64,000 bases of DNA from Polaribacter marinaquae. Its GTDB lineage: Bacteria; Bacteroidota; Bacteroidia; Flavobacteriales; Flavobacteriaceae. The notes beneath the pieces were generated by a model, which saw only the letters and a program-made list of their open reading frames with translations, ran no database searches and was not told the origin of the DNA. Location: positions 2,372,001-2,436,000 of the forward strand of contig NZ_CP150496.1 in the NCBI RefSeq assembly GCF_038019025.1. Direction: 5' to 3'. Positions 1 to 11,700 of this stretch are shown here, piece after piece (within the stretch, counting starts at the first letter, position 1; each line of letters opens with the position of its first letter). The translations under genes and the position numbers were made by a program.

Positions 1-1
1 T

Positions 2-517
2 AATTTTTCTTATTCTTTATCTACTGGTTTTATTAAAGATATTATATTGAACAAAGAAGGTACTTTTTCTTTTGCGGCTGGTATTGGTTATGGATATGAC
101 TATTTTAGTCATGAATTAAAAGTAGATGAATTTAATAATGAAACAAGCTTTTCAACTGCATCAGACATAACTAATAATAAATTTAAAGTACATAATTTAG
201 AGTTTCCATTAGAGGTAAGATGGAGAACATCTACAGCTAAAGAATACAGTTTTTGGCGTATTTATACAGGTGTAAAATTTTTATACAATCTATCTAATAA
301 GTTTGATTATACCTCTTCTAATGCAAGTGAAATATCATACAAGAATGTAAGTAGTTTTAATAATCTACAATATGGCTTGACTTTTTCAGCAGGTTATGAT
401 GAATTCAATATAAACGTATTTTATGGCTTAACTCCGATATTTAAAAATGCATCAATTAATGAAGAAGCTATAAATACCAAAGTACTTAAATTTGGTTTGA
501 TTTTTTACTTATTATAA
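2..517 (+). CDS. PorT-family outer-membrane beta-barrel protein, 3' part
   Basis: This is the C-terminal part of an outer-membrane barrel; the frame is open to the window edge, so the start and signal peptide lie upstream. Visible residues alternate hydrophobic and polar and are rich in Gly, Phe and Tyr, with strand-turn-strand patterns such as AAGIGYGYDYF, and the chain ends in a hydrophobic strand (KFGLIFYLL), as barrels do. The resemblance is to the PorT/SprT family, a barrel required for type IX secretion and gliding in Bacteroidota. Assignment rests on pattern and on the presence of a T9SS cargo gene nearby; a generic PorT-like paralogue cannot be excluded. Its last 6 bases overlap the end of the convergent gene. 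Confidence 0.6.
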   Translation, partial: NFSYSLSTGFIKDIILNKEGTFSFAAGIGYGYDYFSHELKVDEFNNETSFSTASDITNNKFKVHNLEFPLEVRWRTSTAKEYSFWRIYTGVKFLYNLSNKFDYTSSNASEISYKNVSSFNNLQYGLTFSAGYDEFNINVFYGLTPIFKNASINEEAINTKVLKFGLIFYLL

Positions 518-1114
518 TATATTATAAGTTATAAAAGTAGATATAAAGCCCATAAAGAACCCAATATAAACTTCTGAGGGTTTGTGTGCTTTTAAATATA
601 ATCTTGCATTAGCAACAATGCCAGCAATTAATATGTTAAGAATTATCACTAATGGAAAATTACTTGAATTATTAATATCTATAATTAAAAAAAATGCAGT
701 AGATATTCCTAAAGAAAGTAAATGGATACTTGTTTTAATTTTAAATACAAAAAAGACATATAACAGCATTAATGCACCACTTGTTGCATAAAATAATAAG
801 CTAATATCTCTCATCGCTCCAATATTTGCAATGGTATTTCCTAATAAATAGAATAAAACAATCATCATTGCTACTGGTAATTTTCTCTCTTTAATAGTGT
901 GCGCATTGAAGGATTCTATCAGTTTTAATTTTTTAAATAAGATTAAAATTAATAGAGGCACTAAATAAGTCATTATAAAAATTAAACTTAGTAGTGTTAG
1001 CTTTAAATTACTTGGGTAACTACTTGGTATAAGTATAAAATATAATAGAACACCAATGGTTGGTACCACGATAGGATGAAATACTACAGATATTATTTTG
1101 TAAAATTTTTCCAC
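512..1114 (-). CDS. PAP2-like integral membrane protein
   Basis: A 200-residue protein with about six hydrophobic helices. It carries a relaxed version of the PAP2 phosphatase signature: KERKLP near residue 75 (K-x-RxxP-like), a Ser-Ile-His in TSIHLL near 130, and AR-x5-H-x3-E in ARLYLKAHKPSEVY near 170. The last motif normally ends in Asp; here it is Glu. Family members remove phosphate from membrane lipids such as undecaprenyl pyrophosphate, but this short divergent form may have another substrate. The start is GTG and shares its first G with the TAG stop of rpoN, so translation is probably coupled. It is the last gene of the asnS-rpoN operon. Confidence 0.55.
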   Translation of the reverse strand: MEKFYKIISVVFHPIVVPTIGVLLYFILIPSSYPSNLKLTLLSLIFIMTYLVPLLILILFKKLKLIESFNAHTIKERKLPVAMMIVLFYLLGNTIANIGAMRDISLLFYATSGALMLLYVFFVFKIKTSIHLLSLGISTAFFLIIDINNSSNFPLVIILNILIAGIVANARLYLKAHKPSEVYIGFFMGFISTFITYNIL

Positions 1115-2571
1115 TAAATTTCTTTTCTCAATCGAGCTACAGGTAAATCTAATTGTTCTCTGTATTTTGCAACTGTTCTTCTTGCAATTGGATATCCTTT
1201 TTCTTTAAGAATTCCGGCAAGTTTTTCATCAGTGAGTGGTTTCTTTTTGTTTTCTTCAGCAATAACAGTTTCAAGAATTTTTTTAATTTCTTTAGTAGAA
1301 ACATCTTCACCTTGATCGTTTTTCATTGATTCAGAAAAGAATTCTTTGATTAATTTTGTTCCGTAAGGCGTAGAAACGTATTTACTATTTGCTACTCTAG
1401 AAACCGTAGAAACATCCATATCAATCTTATCAGCAATATCTTTTAAAATCATTGGTTTTAATTTACGCTCATCTCCTGTTAAGAAATATTCGTATTGATA
1501 ATGCATAATTGTATTCATGGTTACCAACAACGTTTGTTGTCTTTGTCTTATAGCATCTATAAACCATTTTGCAGCATCTAATTTTTGTTTTATAAAGTAG
1601 ACTGCATCTTTTTGTGATTTAGACTTTACGGTAGATTCTTGATAACCTTTTAACATGTTGTTATACTCTCTAGAAACATGCAGTTCTGGAGCGTTTCTTG
1701 AGTTTAAAGTCAAATCCAACTCTCCGTCTATTAGTTTAATAGAAAAATCTGGTACTATTTGTTCTGCTATTTTATTATTACCAGCATAAGAACTACCAGG
1801 TTTAGGGTTTAATTTAGAAATCTCTTTATTAACTTCTTTTAATTCTTCTTCTGAAATATTAAATTTTTCTTGAAGTTTCTTGTAATGTTTTTTTACAAAA
1901 TGATCAAAAGCATTTTCTAGTATTTCAATAGAAAGACTTCTGTATTTTGTTTTATCTTTTGCTTTAAGTTGTATAATAAGACATTCTTTTAGGTCTCTTG
2001 CACCAACACCTAATGGGTCTAATTTATGAACTACTTTCTTTAAAACTTTTATTACCTTTTCTTCTGTAGTAAAAACATTTGCAGTAAAAGCTAAATCATC
2101 TACAAGATCTATGATTTCTCTTCTTATATAACCGCTATCATCTATACTGCCAACTAAAAACTCTGCTATCGCGCGTTCTTCATCATCAAGACTAAAAGTA
2201 TTCAGTTGATTTTTTAAAGATTGATGAAAGCTTGTACCAGCAGCATAAGGTACATTCTTATCTTCATCATCTGCAGAATAATTATTTGCTTGTGTTTTAT
2301 AATTTGGTATTTCGTCGTCGCTTAAATATTCGTCTATATTAATATCTTCTGCTTCAATTTTTTCTGTACCAGCATCATCATATTCATTAGATAAATCATC
2401 ATCTAAACTATCAGAATTCTCTTTACCTGTATCTAACGCAGGATTCTCTTCAATTTCTTGTTTTAAGCGTTCTTCAAATGCTTGCGTAGGCAATTGAATT
2501 AACTTCATCAACTGAATTTGCTGAGGAGATAATTTTTGTAATAATTTATAATTTAGACTTTGTTTTAGCAT
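1114..2571 (-). CDS. rpoN: RNA polymerase sigma-54 factor RpoN
   Basis: Sigma-54 directs RNA polymerase to -24/-12 promoters and needs AAA+ activators to open them. The 485-residue protein has the expected order: a Gln/Leu-rich region I (LSPQQIQLMKLIQLPTQAFE, residues 15-34), an acidic linker at about 50-120, the core-binding domain, the helix-turn-helix and the RpoN box ARRTVAKYRE at 463-472. The ATG overlaps the TAA stop of the upstream WG-repeat gene (TAATG), and its own stop overlaps the next GTG, so the four leftward genes form one transcript. asnS-rpoN proximity is commonly seen in Bacteroidota. Confidence 0.97.
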   Translation of the reverse strand: MLKQSLNYKLLQKLSPQQIQLMKLIQLPTQAFEERLKQEIEENPALDTGKENSDSLDDDLSNEYDDAGTEKIEAEDINIDEYLSDDEIPNYKTQANNYSADDEDKNVPYAAGTSFHQSLKNQLNTFSLDDEERAIAEFLVGSIDDSGYIRREIIDLVDDLAFTANVFTTEEKVIKVLKKVVHKLDPLGVGARDLKECLIIQLKAKDKTKYRSLSIEILENAFDHFVKKHYKKLQEKFNISEEELKEVNKEISKLNPKPGSSYAGNNKIAEQIVPDFSIKLIDGELDLTLNSRNAPELHVSREYNNMLKGYQESTVKSKSQKDAVYFIKQKLDAAKWFIDAIRQRQQTLLVTMNTIMHYQYEYFLTGDERKLKPMILKDIADKIDMDVSTVSRVANSKYVSTPYGTKLIKEFFSESMKNDQGEDVSTKEIKKILETVIAEENKKKPLTDEKLAGILKEKGYPIARRTVAKYREQLDLPVARLRKEI

Positions 2572-4106
2572 TATTCTTCTTTTAATTTACCTGAAGAGTA
2601 GAAATAATTTTTGTTATTATATTTTATTTTATTGGTAGCAGAATTTATAGTAATTCTATCTTTAGAATCTTTTATTAGAGTTTTACCAGTTTTATGATCT
2701 AGTAAACTATAACTAGAATTTTTAACTAAGATAATCAATTTTACATTTCTATAATAGGTAACGATATCGTATTTAACATCAGCAATTAAATTTCCATCAT
2801 AAATTAACCCTGCTTTTCCTTTTTTAGTGATTTTGTAAAGTTTTGTTGTTAGATTTTTACTGTTATTAAAATCTTTTACAGTTATTTTACCATTACTACT
2901 GAAGGCTGTATACTTTTTATTCTGCTCGTTATAACCAGAGATAAAATTGTTGTAAACACGAACTCTATCATATTTTGTAGGTACAATTAATTTACCTGTA
3001 TTTATATTGATTAGACCGTATTTATTGTCTTGTTTTGTCTTTAAATAAGTAGCATTACTTAAATAATAATCATTAAAATTGTATTTACTAACATCTGTAT
3101 TTGTCTTAAACTTTATATTTCTGATAATTTTCTTATCCGAAGATGTTAAAAGATATTGTATTTTAGATAATTGATGAATTTCTTTGTAAACAGGTTTAAT
3201 AAGATATTTGTCAAAATAAGAATCATAAACACCCCATAAATTATTTTCTTTAACTGTATATAAGTGGTAATTACTTTTGGTACTTACTTCATCAAATTTT
3301 ATTGGAGTAATAGCATGTTCATCAAGATCTATAACTCCTTTTTTATTGTTTTTAACTACCAAATATTCGTAATTTCTGTAACTACCAAACTTCTCTACTT
3401 CTTCATAATTATTTTTAAATAAATTTTTACCATCATTTGTTAGAATTGAAGGAACTCCGTTTTTTGTAACACTAAAATGTTTATTGCTAGAACTGTAATC
3501 TATTTTGTCGTATACAATTGGTAATAATACCTCTCCATTATCTTTATAAATTCCGTAGGCATCGTTTCTTTTAACCTTAATATTATCATCATAAACAGTT
3601 ATCCTTTCAAAGTTTCCGGTTAAAACAGGTTTACCATTGTAGTCTACAATTTCATAGTTACTATAGCTTCTACCTAGTATAAAAAACTGTTTGTCTTTCT
3701 GAGAAGTTATGCTAGAAAATTCAAAAGGAATAATAATTTCTCCTTTTCTATCGATAACTCCATTTTTAGAATAATCTAAACTAGCAACTATTCTGTTTTT
3801 AGAAGAACTATATTTATTAATGCTTTTAAACATTGGTCTAACTAAAAGATTACCTTCATAATCTTGTAAACCATACAATTTGGTGCTATTGTTTTTTATA
3901 ATATAGATTTCATTATCTATGTTACCTGTTAAAAAATGCTCTCCTTTTTTGTAAATATTTTTTACATTTCGTCTACTTCTACTGTAATTATTATCAGCTT
4001 CTGTAGATTCTATTACTGTTTCTTCAACTTTTACGACTTCTTGCGAAAAAGAGATGTTAGAAAAAAGTATACAAGTAATAAAGCTTAATATAAGTAAGTT
4101 CTTCAT
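2571..4106 (-). CDS. WG-repeat protein with signal peptide
   Basis: A 511-residue exported protein: an N-terminal hydrophobic segment ending around SFSQ (about residue 22) suggests Sec cleavage. The mature part consists of repeated units of the WG (KWG) type, each with a Gly-(L/I/V)-(I/Y)-(N/D)-x-x-G-(K/E)-(I/L)-(I/V)-x-P-x-(Y/F)-(D/K) pattern. Examples are YGLQDYEGNLLVRPMFKSI, GVIDRKGEIIIPFEFSSI, YGIYKDNGEVLLPIVYDKI and YGLININTGKLIVPTKYDRV. WG repeats form beta-rich propeller- or solenoid-like folds of unknown role. It starts 9 bases after asnS and overlaps rpoN by one base, a surprising place for a periplasmic or surface protein. No function can be assigned. Confidence 0.85.
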   Translation of the reverse strand: MKNLLILSFITCILFSNISFSQEVVKVEETVIESTEADNNYSRSRRNVKNIYKKGEHFLTGNIDNEIYIIKNNSTKLYGLQDYEGNLLVRPMFKSINKYSSSKNRIVASLDYSKNGVIDRKGEIIIPFEFSSITSQKDKQFFILGRSYSNYEIVDYNGKPVLTGNFERITVYDDNIKVKRNDAYGIYKDNGEVLLPIVYDKIDYSSSNKHFSVTKNGVPSILTNDGKNLFKNNYEEVEKFGSYRNYEYLVVKNNKKGVIDLDEHAITPIKFDEVSTKSNYHLYTVKENNLWGVYDSYFDKYLIKPVYKEIHQLSKIQYLLTSSDKKIIRNIKFKTNTDVSKYNFNDYYLSNATYLKTKQDNKYGLININTGKLIVPTKYDRVRVYNNFISGYNEQNKKYTAFSSNGKITVKDFNNSKNLTTKLYKITKKGKAGLIYDGNLIADVKYDIVTYYRNVKLIILVKNSSYSLLDHKTGKTLIKDSKDRITINSATNKIKYNNKNYFYSSGKLKEE

Positions 4107-4115
4107 ATATAATCT

Positions 4116-5552
4116 TTAAAATTCAGCGTTTTGTGGTGTTCTAGGAAACGGAATAACGTCTCTAATATTTCCCATTCCGGTTGTAAATTGAACTAGTCTT
4201 TCGAAACCTAATCCAAAACCAGAGTGAACAGCTGTACCAAACTTTCTTAAATCTAAATACCACCAAAGTTCTTTTTCATCAATGTTCATGGCTTTCATTT
4301 TTTCTACTAATACATCATAACGTTCTTCACGTTGTGCACCACCAACCATTTCACCAATTCCAGGGAAAAGTACATCCATAGCTCTAACTGTTTTCCCGTC
4401 TTCATTTAAACGCATATAAAATGCTTTAATATTTGCAGGATAATCAAACAAAATCACTGGACATTTAAAGTGTTTTTCAACTAGGTAACGTTCGTGTTCA
4501 GATTGTAAATCTGCGCCCCATTCATTAATTGGAAACTGAAATTTTTTCTTTTTATTAGGTTTAGAGTTTCTTAAAATATCGATTGCCTCTGTGTAAGATA
4601 CACGTTTAAAATTGTTATCGGCAACAAATTTTAATTTTTCTAACAAACTCATATCGCTTCTTTGCAATTGAGGTTTTGTTTTTTCTTCTTGTGTAAAACG
4701 TTGATCTAAAAAGGCTAAATCTTCTTTACAGTGCTCTAAAACATACGATAAAACAGATTTAATAAAATCTTCTGCAAGATCCATATTGCCATCTAAATCC
4801 ATAAAAGCAACTTCTGGTTCTATCATCCAAAATTCTGCTAAATGTCTTGTTGTGTTAGAGTTTTCTGCTCTAAAAGTTGGGCCAAACGTATATACCTTTC
4901 CTAAGGCCATTGCGTAGGTTTCTGCTTCTAATTGACCAGAAACTGTTAGATTGGTTTCTTTACCAAAAAAGTCTTTAGAATAATCGATCTTACCATCTTC
5001 TGTAACGGGTGCTTTGTTATCTTCAAAAGAAGTAACTCTAAACATTTCACCAGCACCTTCTGCATCAGAACCTGTAACAATTGGTGTGTTTACGTAATTA
5101 AAACCGTTGTCTTGAAAATATTTATGAACAGCAAAAGATAGTTTAGATCGAACTCTCATTACTGCACTAAACGTATTTGTTCTAACACGTAAATGTGCAT
5201 TTTCTCTTAAAAATTCGAAACTATGTTTTTTAGGCTGAATAGGATATTCATCTGGATTTGAGTCTCCAAGTATTTCAATTTCAGAAACCTGAATCTCTAC
5301 AGATTGCCCTTTACCTTGGCTTTCTGCAATTACTCCTTTTATAGATACTGCTGCACCAGTTGTAATTCTTTTTAGTGTTTCTTCGGATGTGTTTTCAAAA
5401 TCTATTACACACTGAATATTATTAATTGTTGAACCGTCATTTAAAGCAATAAAACGATTACTTCTAAAAGTTCTTACCCAACCTTTTATTGTTACCTCTT
5501 GTAAAACTTTACCAGATTCTAATAATTCTGCTACGTTATTATTCGTCATCAT
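4116..5552 (-). CDS. asnS: Asparaginyl-tRNA synthetase
   Basis: Charges tRNA-Asn with asparagine. The 478-residue protein has an N-terminal OB-fold anticodon-binding domain ([20 protein letters not shown], about 20-40) and a class II catalytic core. Motif 2 lies in [21 protein letters not shown] (about 228-248) and motif 3 is [10 protein letters not shown] at 445-454. The C-terminus VIPFPRTP is typical of AsnRS rather than AspRS. Two Met codons open the frame; either can be the start. It is the first gene of the asnS-WG-rpoN-PAP2 operon. No clear promoter was picked out in the 185 bases before the divergent LRR gene for this strand. Confidence 0.97.
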   Translation of the reverse strand: MMTNNNVAELLESGKVLQEVTIKGWVRTFRSNRFIALNDGSTINNIQCVIDFENTSEETLKRITTGAAVSIKGVIAESQGKGQSVEIQVSEIEILGDSNPDEYPIQPKKHSFEFLRENAHLRVRTNTFSAVMRVRSKLSFAVHKYFQDNGFNYVNTPIVTGSDAEGAGEMFRVTSFEDNKAPVTEDGKIDYSKDFFGKETNLTVSGQLEAETYAMALGKVYTFGPTFRAENSNTTRHLAEFWMIEPEVAFMDLDGNMDLAEDFIKSVLSYVLEHCKEDLAFLDQRFTQEEKTKPQLQRSDMSLLEKLKFVADNNFKRVSYTEAIDILRNSKPNKKKKFQFPINEWGADLQSEHERYLVEKHFKCPVILFDYPANIKAFYMRLNEDGKTVRAMDVLFPGIGEMVGGAQREERYDVLVEKMKAMNIDEKELWWYLDLRKFGTAVHSGFGLGFERLVQFTTGMGNIRDVIPFPRTPQNAEF

Positions 5553-5707
5553 CTTAATATATATTGTATTCGAAAATTGTCTTTTACTAATAAAGCAAAT
5601 ATACTTTTTTTTGAAGGATTAAGTACAATTATTAGTGTTGAGTTGTTCTCTCTTTTAGCTTTAAAATATACCTACAATTAGGTATTTACATGCTTTTGTT
5701 TGATCTA

Positions 5708-5715
5708 TATCTTTG
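5708..5715 (+). promoter_or_regulatory. -7 promoter box of the LRR gene
   Basis: TATCTTTG fits the Bacteroidota -7 consensus TAnnTTTG exactly. No TTG is found 17-23 bases upstream, so the -33 element is weak. Transcription would start near 5720, leaving a very short A-rich leader before the ATG at 5738. Confidence 0.55.
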
Positions 5716-5737
5716 ATAAAGATTAAAATAACCAAAA

Positions 5738-8700
5738 ATGAGAGGAAAATTACTATTAATTTTCGCGTTTATAAGTATAACTATAAATGCGCAAATTTCA
5801 CAAACAGAAAGACAAGCATTAATAGATTTTTACAATGCTACAGATGGAGCTAATTGGACGAATAATACCAATTGGAATACAGATATAAATATTACTTCTG
5901 ATGTTTCTAATTGGTATGGAGTTACAGTAACAGAAATTAATGGTCAAGATTACGTTACGGAAATCAATTTATCGAACAATAATTTAAACGGAAGTTTTTC
6001 TAGTTTGGTAAATTTATCATATTTAACCTCCGTAGATTTTTCAGAAAACATGAGTTTTTCAGGTGGTGTAAATTTCGATAATCACGCTGCAACCATTGAT
6101 AATGTAAAACTTAATAATACTGGTATTACGAGTTTAAAACTTCATAAATATGTAACGCTAAATATCAAAGATGTACCTAATTTGAATTGTGTTGAAGTGC
6201 CATCGAGCTTAATTAATAGTTACCATTCTTTATCTATGAATAATTTTGATTTAGGAATTAAAATTACTGATAATTGTAGCGGAGTCTTACCATTAGATGC
6301 TACAGAAAAAGCAGCTTTAAAAGCAATATTTAATGCTACTAATGGAACTGCATGGTCTTATAATAATTATGGCAGTACAGAAATAATAGCAAATACGAAT
6401 CCAGAAGATTTAAGAGGTATTGTAACTAAAGATTTTGGAACAGTTAGAAGAATAACAAAATTATTTTTTCATGGAATGGGTTTAAATGGAGGTTTGCCTG
6501 TTGAAATTGGAGATTTTTCAGAATTATTAGAGTTAAAATTAAGTCAAAATCAAATCAGTTCAATTCCAAATGAAATAGGTGGTTTATCTAAATTAAATCA
6601 TTTAGATGTAAGTATCAACAATACTTTAACTACAATACCAAGTACTGTTGGTGATTTAGCAGAATTAATTTCTTTAAAATTTAATACTACTCAAATAGAT
6701 TTACTTCCTACTACAATAGAAAATTTAATAAAATTAGAAATTTTAGAGTTCGGATCTACTAAAATAACTTTAATACCACCACAAATAGGAAGTTTATCAG
6801 AATTAACAAGGTTAGTTGCTGCACCAAATAATATAGCAAGTATTCCAACAGAGTTAGGACAACTATCAAAACTAACATACTTAGATTTTTCGAATTGTAA
6901 ACTATCTAATACACCATCAGCATTTGCAAACTTAACGAATTTAGAAACTTTATATTTAAATAACAATGAGTTACAAGTTGTTGCAGGTTTAGGAGGTTTT
7001 ACAAAATTAAAGTTTTTACGTTTACATAGTAATAGGTTAGGAGAAGATAATCCTAATTTTAATACCGATTTACCAGAAGATTTAAGTGATTTAGTACTAT
7101 TAGAAGAACTAACATTGTATAGTAATCAGTTGAAAAAATTGCCTACTAATATAGGAGCTTTGCTAAACTTAACATCTTTAAAAATTTATAATAATAGGCT
7201 AACGTTTTTACCTAATAGTATTGGTAATCTAACAAGTTTAAAAGAGTTACAAGTACAAGGTAATGAGTTAACAAGTTTACCAGTAACAATTGGCGGATTA
7301 ACAAGTTTAGAGAAGTTGTATTTGTCACAAAGTAGCAATAGTAATAAGATATCAACTTTACCAGAAGAGATAGGGGATTTATCAAGTTTAAAAGAGTTGT
7401 ATTTAGAAAATATGCAAACCTATGATTCGTCTACAGGTACTTATACGCATTATTTAACAAGTTTGCCAAGTACAATGAATCAGCTAACCAATTTGGAGGT
7501 TTTAGAAGCGGAGAATAATGAAATAGGAGGATTGGTAGATTTAACAAATGTTATAAAGTTAAAGCGTTTGCAATTAAATAATAATAAGATAGAAGATTTA
7601 AAAATAGATGCGCCTGTAACTAATTTTAACTTATCGTCTAATGTTACCTATCATTTTAATATCAGTAACAATCCTTATTTAAGTTGTGTAGAAGTTCCTA
7701 CAGCAGAAGTTACAAATTGGGAAACCCGATATGCACAAAGATCCCAGATAGCAGACAACGGAATTGCATTTAGCGATAGTTGTTCAGGCTTTAGAGTTCC
7801 ACTAAGCGAGAGAGAAGCTTTGGTTGCTTTGTATATTGCAACAAACGGAGGAGACAAGGTAGATGCAACAACAGGAGTAACATGGGTTGGTACAAATTGG
7901 AGTTCTGATGCTACAGAATTAACCAATGTAGGTTCTTGGCAAGGAGTAACTACAGAAATTATCAACGGACAGAAACACGTAACTAAAATAGAGTTGATTA
8001 GTAATCAATTATCAGGAGTTGTACCAAAAGAAATAGCTGATTTACCAGAGTTAACGTTGCTAAATTTATCCTCTGGAAAAATAACTTCAGTAGCTACAGA
8101 AATAGGCGAATTAAGTAAATTAACTCATTTAAATTTATCTTCTAATAGTTTAGAGAGTTTACCTTTAGGAATAGGAGATTTTACTAGTTTAATAGAGTTA
8201 AATTTAAGCTATCAAAGAATAAATACAAATACTTCTCAATACACATCAACTCTAACAACTTTACCAAATGAGATTGGTAACATAGCAACATTAGAAAAGT
8301 TAGATTTAAGTTACAATGGATTAACAAGTTTACCATCGGGTATTGGAAATTTTACAAGTTTAAAGGAATTAAGACTAAATAATCAAATCACAAGTCCTGT
8401 TAGATATCAACCAATAAATACGTTAAATAGTTTACCAGATGAAATTGGGAATATTGTTAGTTTAGAGAAATTGTATTTACAGAATAATATTATTGCGAAC
8501 ATTCCGAGTACAATCAATGGTTTAACAAGTTTAAAAGAGTTACAAATACAAGGTAATGAGTTAACAAGTTTACCAGCAACAATTGGCGGATTAACAAGTT
8601 TAGAGAAGTTGTATTTGTCACAAAGTAGCAATAGTAATAAGATATCAACTTTACCAGAAGAGATAGGGGATTTATCAAGTTTAAAAGAGTTGTATTTAGA

Positions 8701-11700
8701 AAATATGCAAACCTATGATTCGTCTACAGGTACTTATACGTATTATTTAACAAGTTTGCCAAGTACAATGAATCAGCTAACCAATTTGGAGGTTTTAGAA
8801 GCGGAGAATAATGAAATAGGAGGATTGGTAGATTTAACAAATGTTATAAAGCTAAATCGTTTGCAATTAAATAATAATAAGATAGAAGATTTAAAAATAG
8901 ATGCGCCTGTAACTAATTTTAACTTATCGTCTAATGTTACCTATCATTTTAATATCAGTAACAATCCTTATTTAAGTTGTGTAGAAGTTCCTACAGCAGA
9001 AGTTACAAATTGGGAAACCCGATATGCACAAAGATCCCAGATAGCAGACAACGGAATTGCATTTAGCGATAGTTGTTCAGGCTTTAGAGTTCCACTAAGC
9101 GAGAGAGAAGCTTTGGTTGCTTTGTATATTGCAACAAACGGAGGAGACAAGGTAGATGCAACAACAGGAGTAACATGGGTTGGTACAAATTGGAGTTCTG
9201 ATGCTACAGAATTAACCAATGTAGGTTCTTGGCAAGGAGTAACTACAGAAATTATCAACGGACAGAAACACGTAACTAAAATAGAGTTGATTAGTAATCA
9301 ATTATCAGGAGTTGTACCAAAAGAAATAGCTGATTTACCAGAGTTAACGTTGCTAAATTTATCCTCTGGAAAAATAACTTCAGTAGCTACAGAAATAGGC
9401 GAATTAAGTAAATTAACTCATTTAAATTTATCTTCTAATAGTTTAGAGAGTTTACCTTTAGGAATAGGAGATTTTACTAGTTTAATAGAGTTAAATTTAA
9501 GCTATCAAAGAATAAATACAAATACTTCTCAATACACATCAACTCTAACAACTTTACCAAATGAGATTGGTAACATAGCAACATTAGAAAAGTTAGATTT
9601 AAGTTACAATGGATTAACAAGTTTACCATCGGGTATTGGAAATTTTACAAGTTTAAAGGAATTAAGACTAAATAATCAAATCACAAGTCCTGTTAGATAT
9701 CAACCAATAAATACGTTAAATAGTTTACCAGATGAAATTGGGAATATTGTTAGTTTAGAGAAATTGTATTTACAGAATAATATTATTGCGAACATTCCGA
9801 GTACAATCAATGGTTTAACAAGTTTAAAAGAGTTACAAATACAAGGTAATGAGTTAACAAGTTTACCAGCAACAATTGGCGGATTAACAAGTTTAGAGAA
9901 GTTGTATTTGTCACAAAGTAGCAATAGTAATAAGATATCAACTTTACCAGAAGAGATAGGGGATTTATCAAGTTTAAAAGAGTTGTATTTAGAAAATATG
10001 CAAACCTATGATTCGTCTACAGGTACTTATACGTATTATTTAACAAGTTTGCCAAGTACAATGAATCAGCTAACCAATTTGGAGGTTTTAGAAGCGGAGA
10101 ATAATGAAATAGGAGGATTGGTAGATTTAACAAATGTTATAAAGCTAAATCGTTTGCAATTAAATAATAATAAGATAGAAGATTTAAAAATAGATGCGCC
10201 TGTAACTAATTTTAACTTATCGTCTAATGTTACCTATCATTTTAATATCAGTAACAATCCTTATTTAAGTTGTGTAGAAGTTCCTACAGCAGAAGTTACA
10301 AATTGGGAAACCCGATATGCACAAAGATCCCAGATAGCAGACAACGGAATTGCATTTAGCGATAGTTGTTCAGGCTTTAGAGTTCCACTAAGCGAGAGAG
10401 AAGCTTTGGTTGCTTTGTATATTGCAACAAACGGAGGAGACAAGGTAGATGCAACAACAGGAGTAACATGGGTTGGTACAAATTGGAGTTCTGATGCTAC
10501 AGAATTAACCAATGTAGGTTCTTGGCAAGGAGTAACTACAGAAATTATCAACGGACAGAAACACGTAACTAAAATAGAGTTGATTAGTAATCAATTATCA
10601 GGAGTTGTACCAAAAGAAATAGCTGATTTACCAGAGTTAACGTTGCTAAATTTATCCTCTGGAAAAATAACTTCAGTAGCTACAGAAATAGGCGAATTAA
10701 GTAAATTAACTCATTTAAATTTATCTTCTAATAGTTTAGAGAGTTTACCTTTAGGAATAGGGGATTTTACTAGTTTAATAGAGTTGAATTTAAGCTATCA
10801 AAGAATAAATACAAATACTTCGCAATACACATCAACTCTAACAACTTTACCAGATGAGATTGGTAACATAGCTACATTAGAAAAGTTAGATTTAAGTTAC
10901 AATGGGTTAACAAGTTTACCATCGGGTATTGGAAATTTTACAAGTTTAAAGGAATTAAGACTAAATAATCAAATCACAAGTCCTGTTAGATATCAACCAA
11001 TAAATACGTTAAATAGTTTACCAGATGAAATTGGGAATATTGTTAGTTTAGAGAAATTGTATTTACAGGATAACGTTTTAGAAAGTTTGCCAAGTACAAT
11101 AACCAATTTAATTTTATTAGAAACATTTAATATAAATAATAATAGAATATCGGGTTCTATTAATTTAGGTTTATCAGAAGTTTTAAATGACTTTAGAGCA
11201 GATTTCAATAATATTTCGGAATTAAAAATTGCCGTTGCACCAACAATTTTTGGAACCAATACAACAAATCCGAGAGCAAATAGACTGAGACTAAATAGAA
11301 ATGCTTTGGGTTGTGTAGAAGTGCCTAGTGACGAGCTAGTTGCATGGCAATTGTCTAATTACAAAGAAGAAGGTGGTATAATAGATAATGGAGTTGTTTA
11401 TTCAGATAATTGTAATTCGGTAACCAATAATTCCATTCCAGATATAGAAAGAGATGCATTAATTGCTCTATACAACAGTACTAAAGGTATGGATTGGAGA
11501 AACGATTTATCTAGTTCTTATAACGGAGTTGTTTGGGAAACAGATTCTAGCTTAAAAAGAAATGTTGGAGCTTGGTTTGGGATTACAACAGAGGTAATTA
11601 ATGGACAAAAACACGTAACAAAGGTTGAATTAAATTCCAATGAATTAGATGGTACCATTCCATCTGTAATTAAAAACTTAACACAATTAAAAGAGTTAGA

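Noticed and set aside
7675..10551. Three identical antisense frames of 96 codons spaced 1,293 bases apart
   Set aside because: They are shadows of the tandemly repeated LRR coding sequence, recurring only because the repeat recurs; no promoter or family similarity.
7231..11068. Long tandem repeat as a possible CRISPR or satellite array
   Set aside because: The period is 1,293 bp, in frame and wholly coding, with no repeat-spacer alternation.
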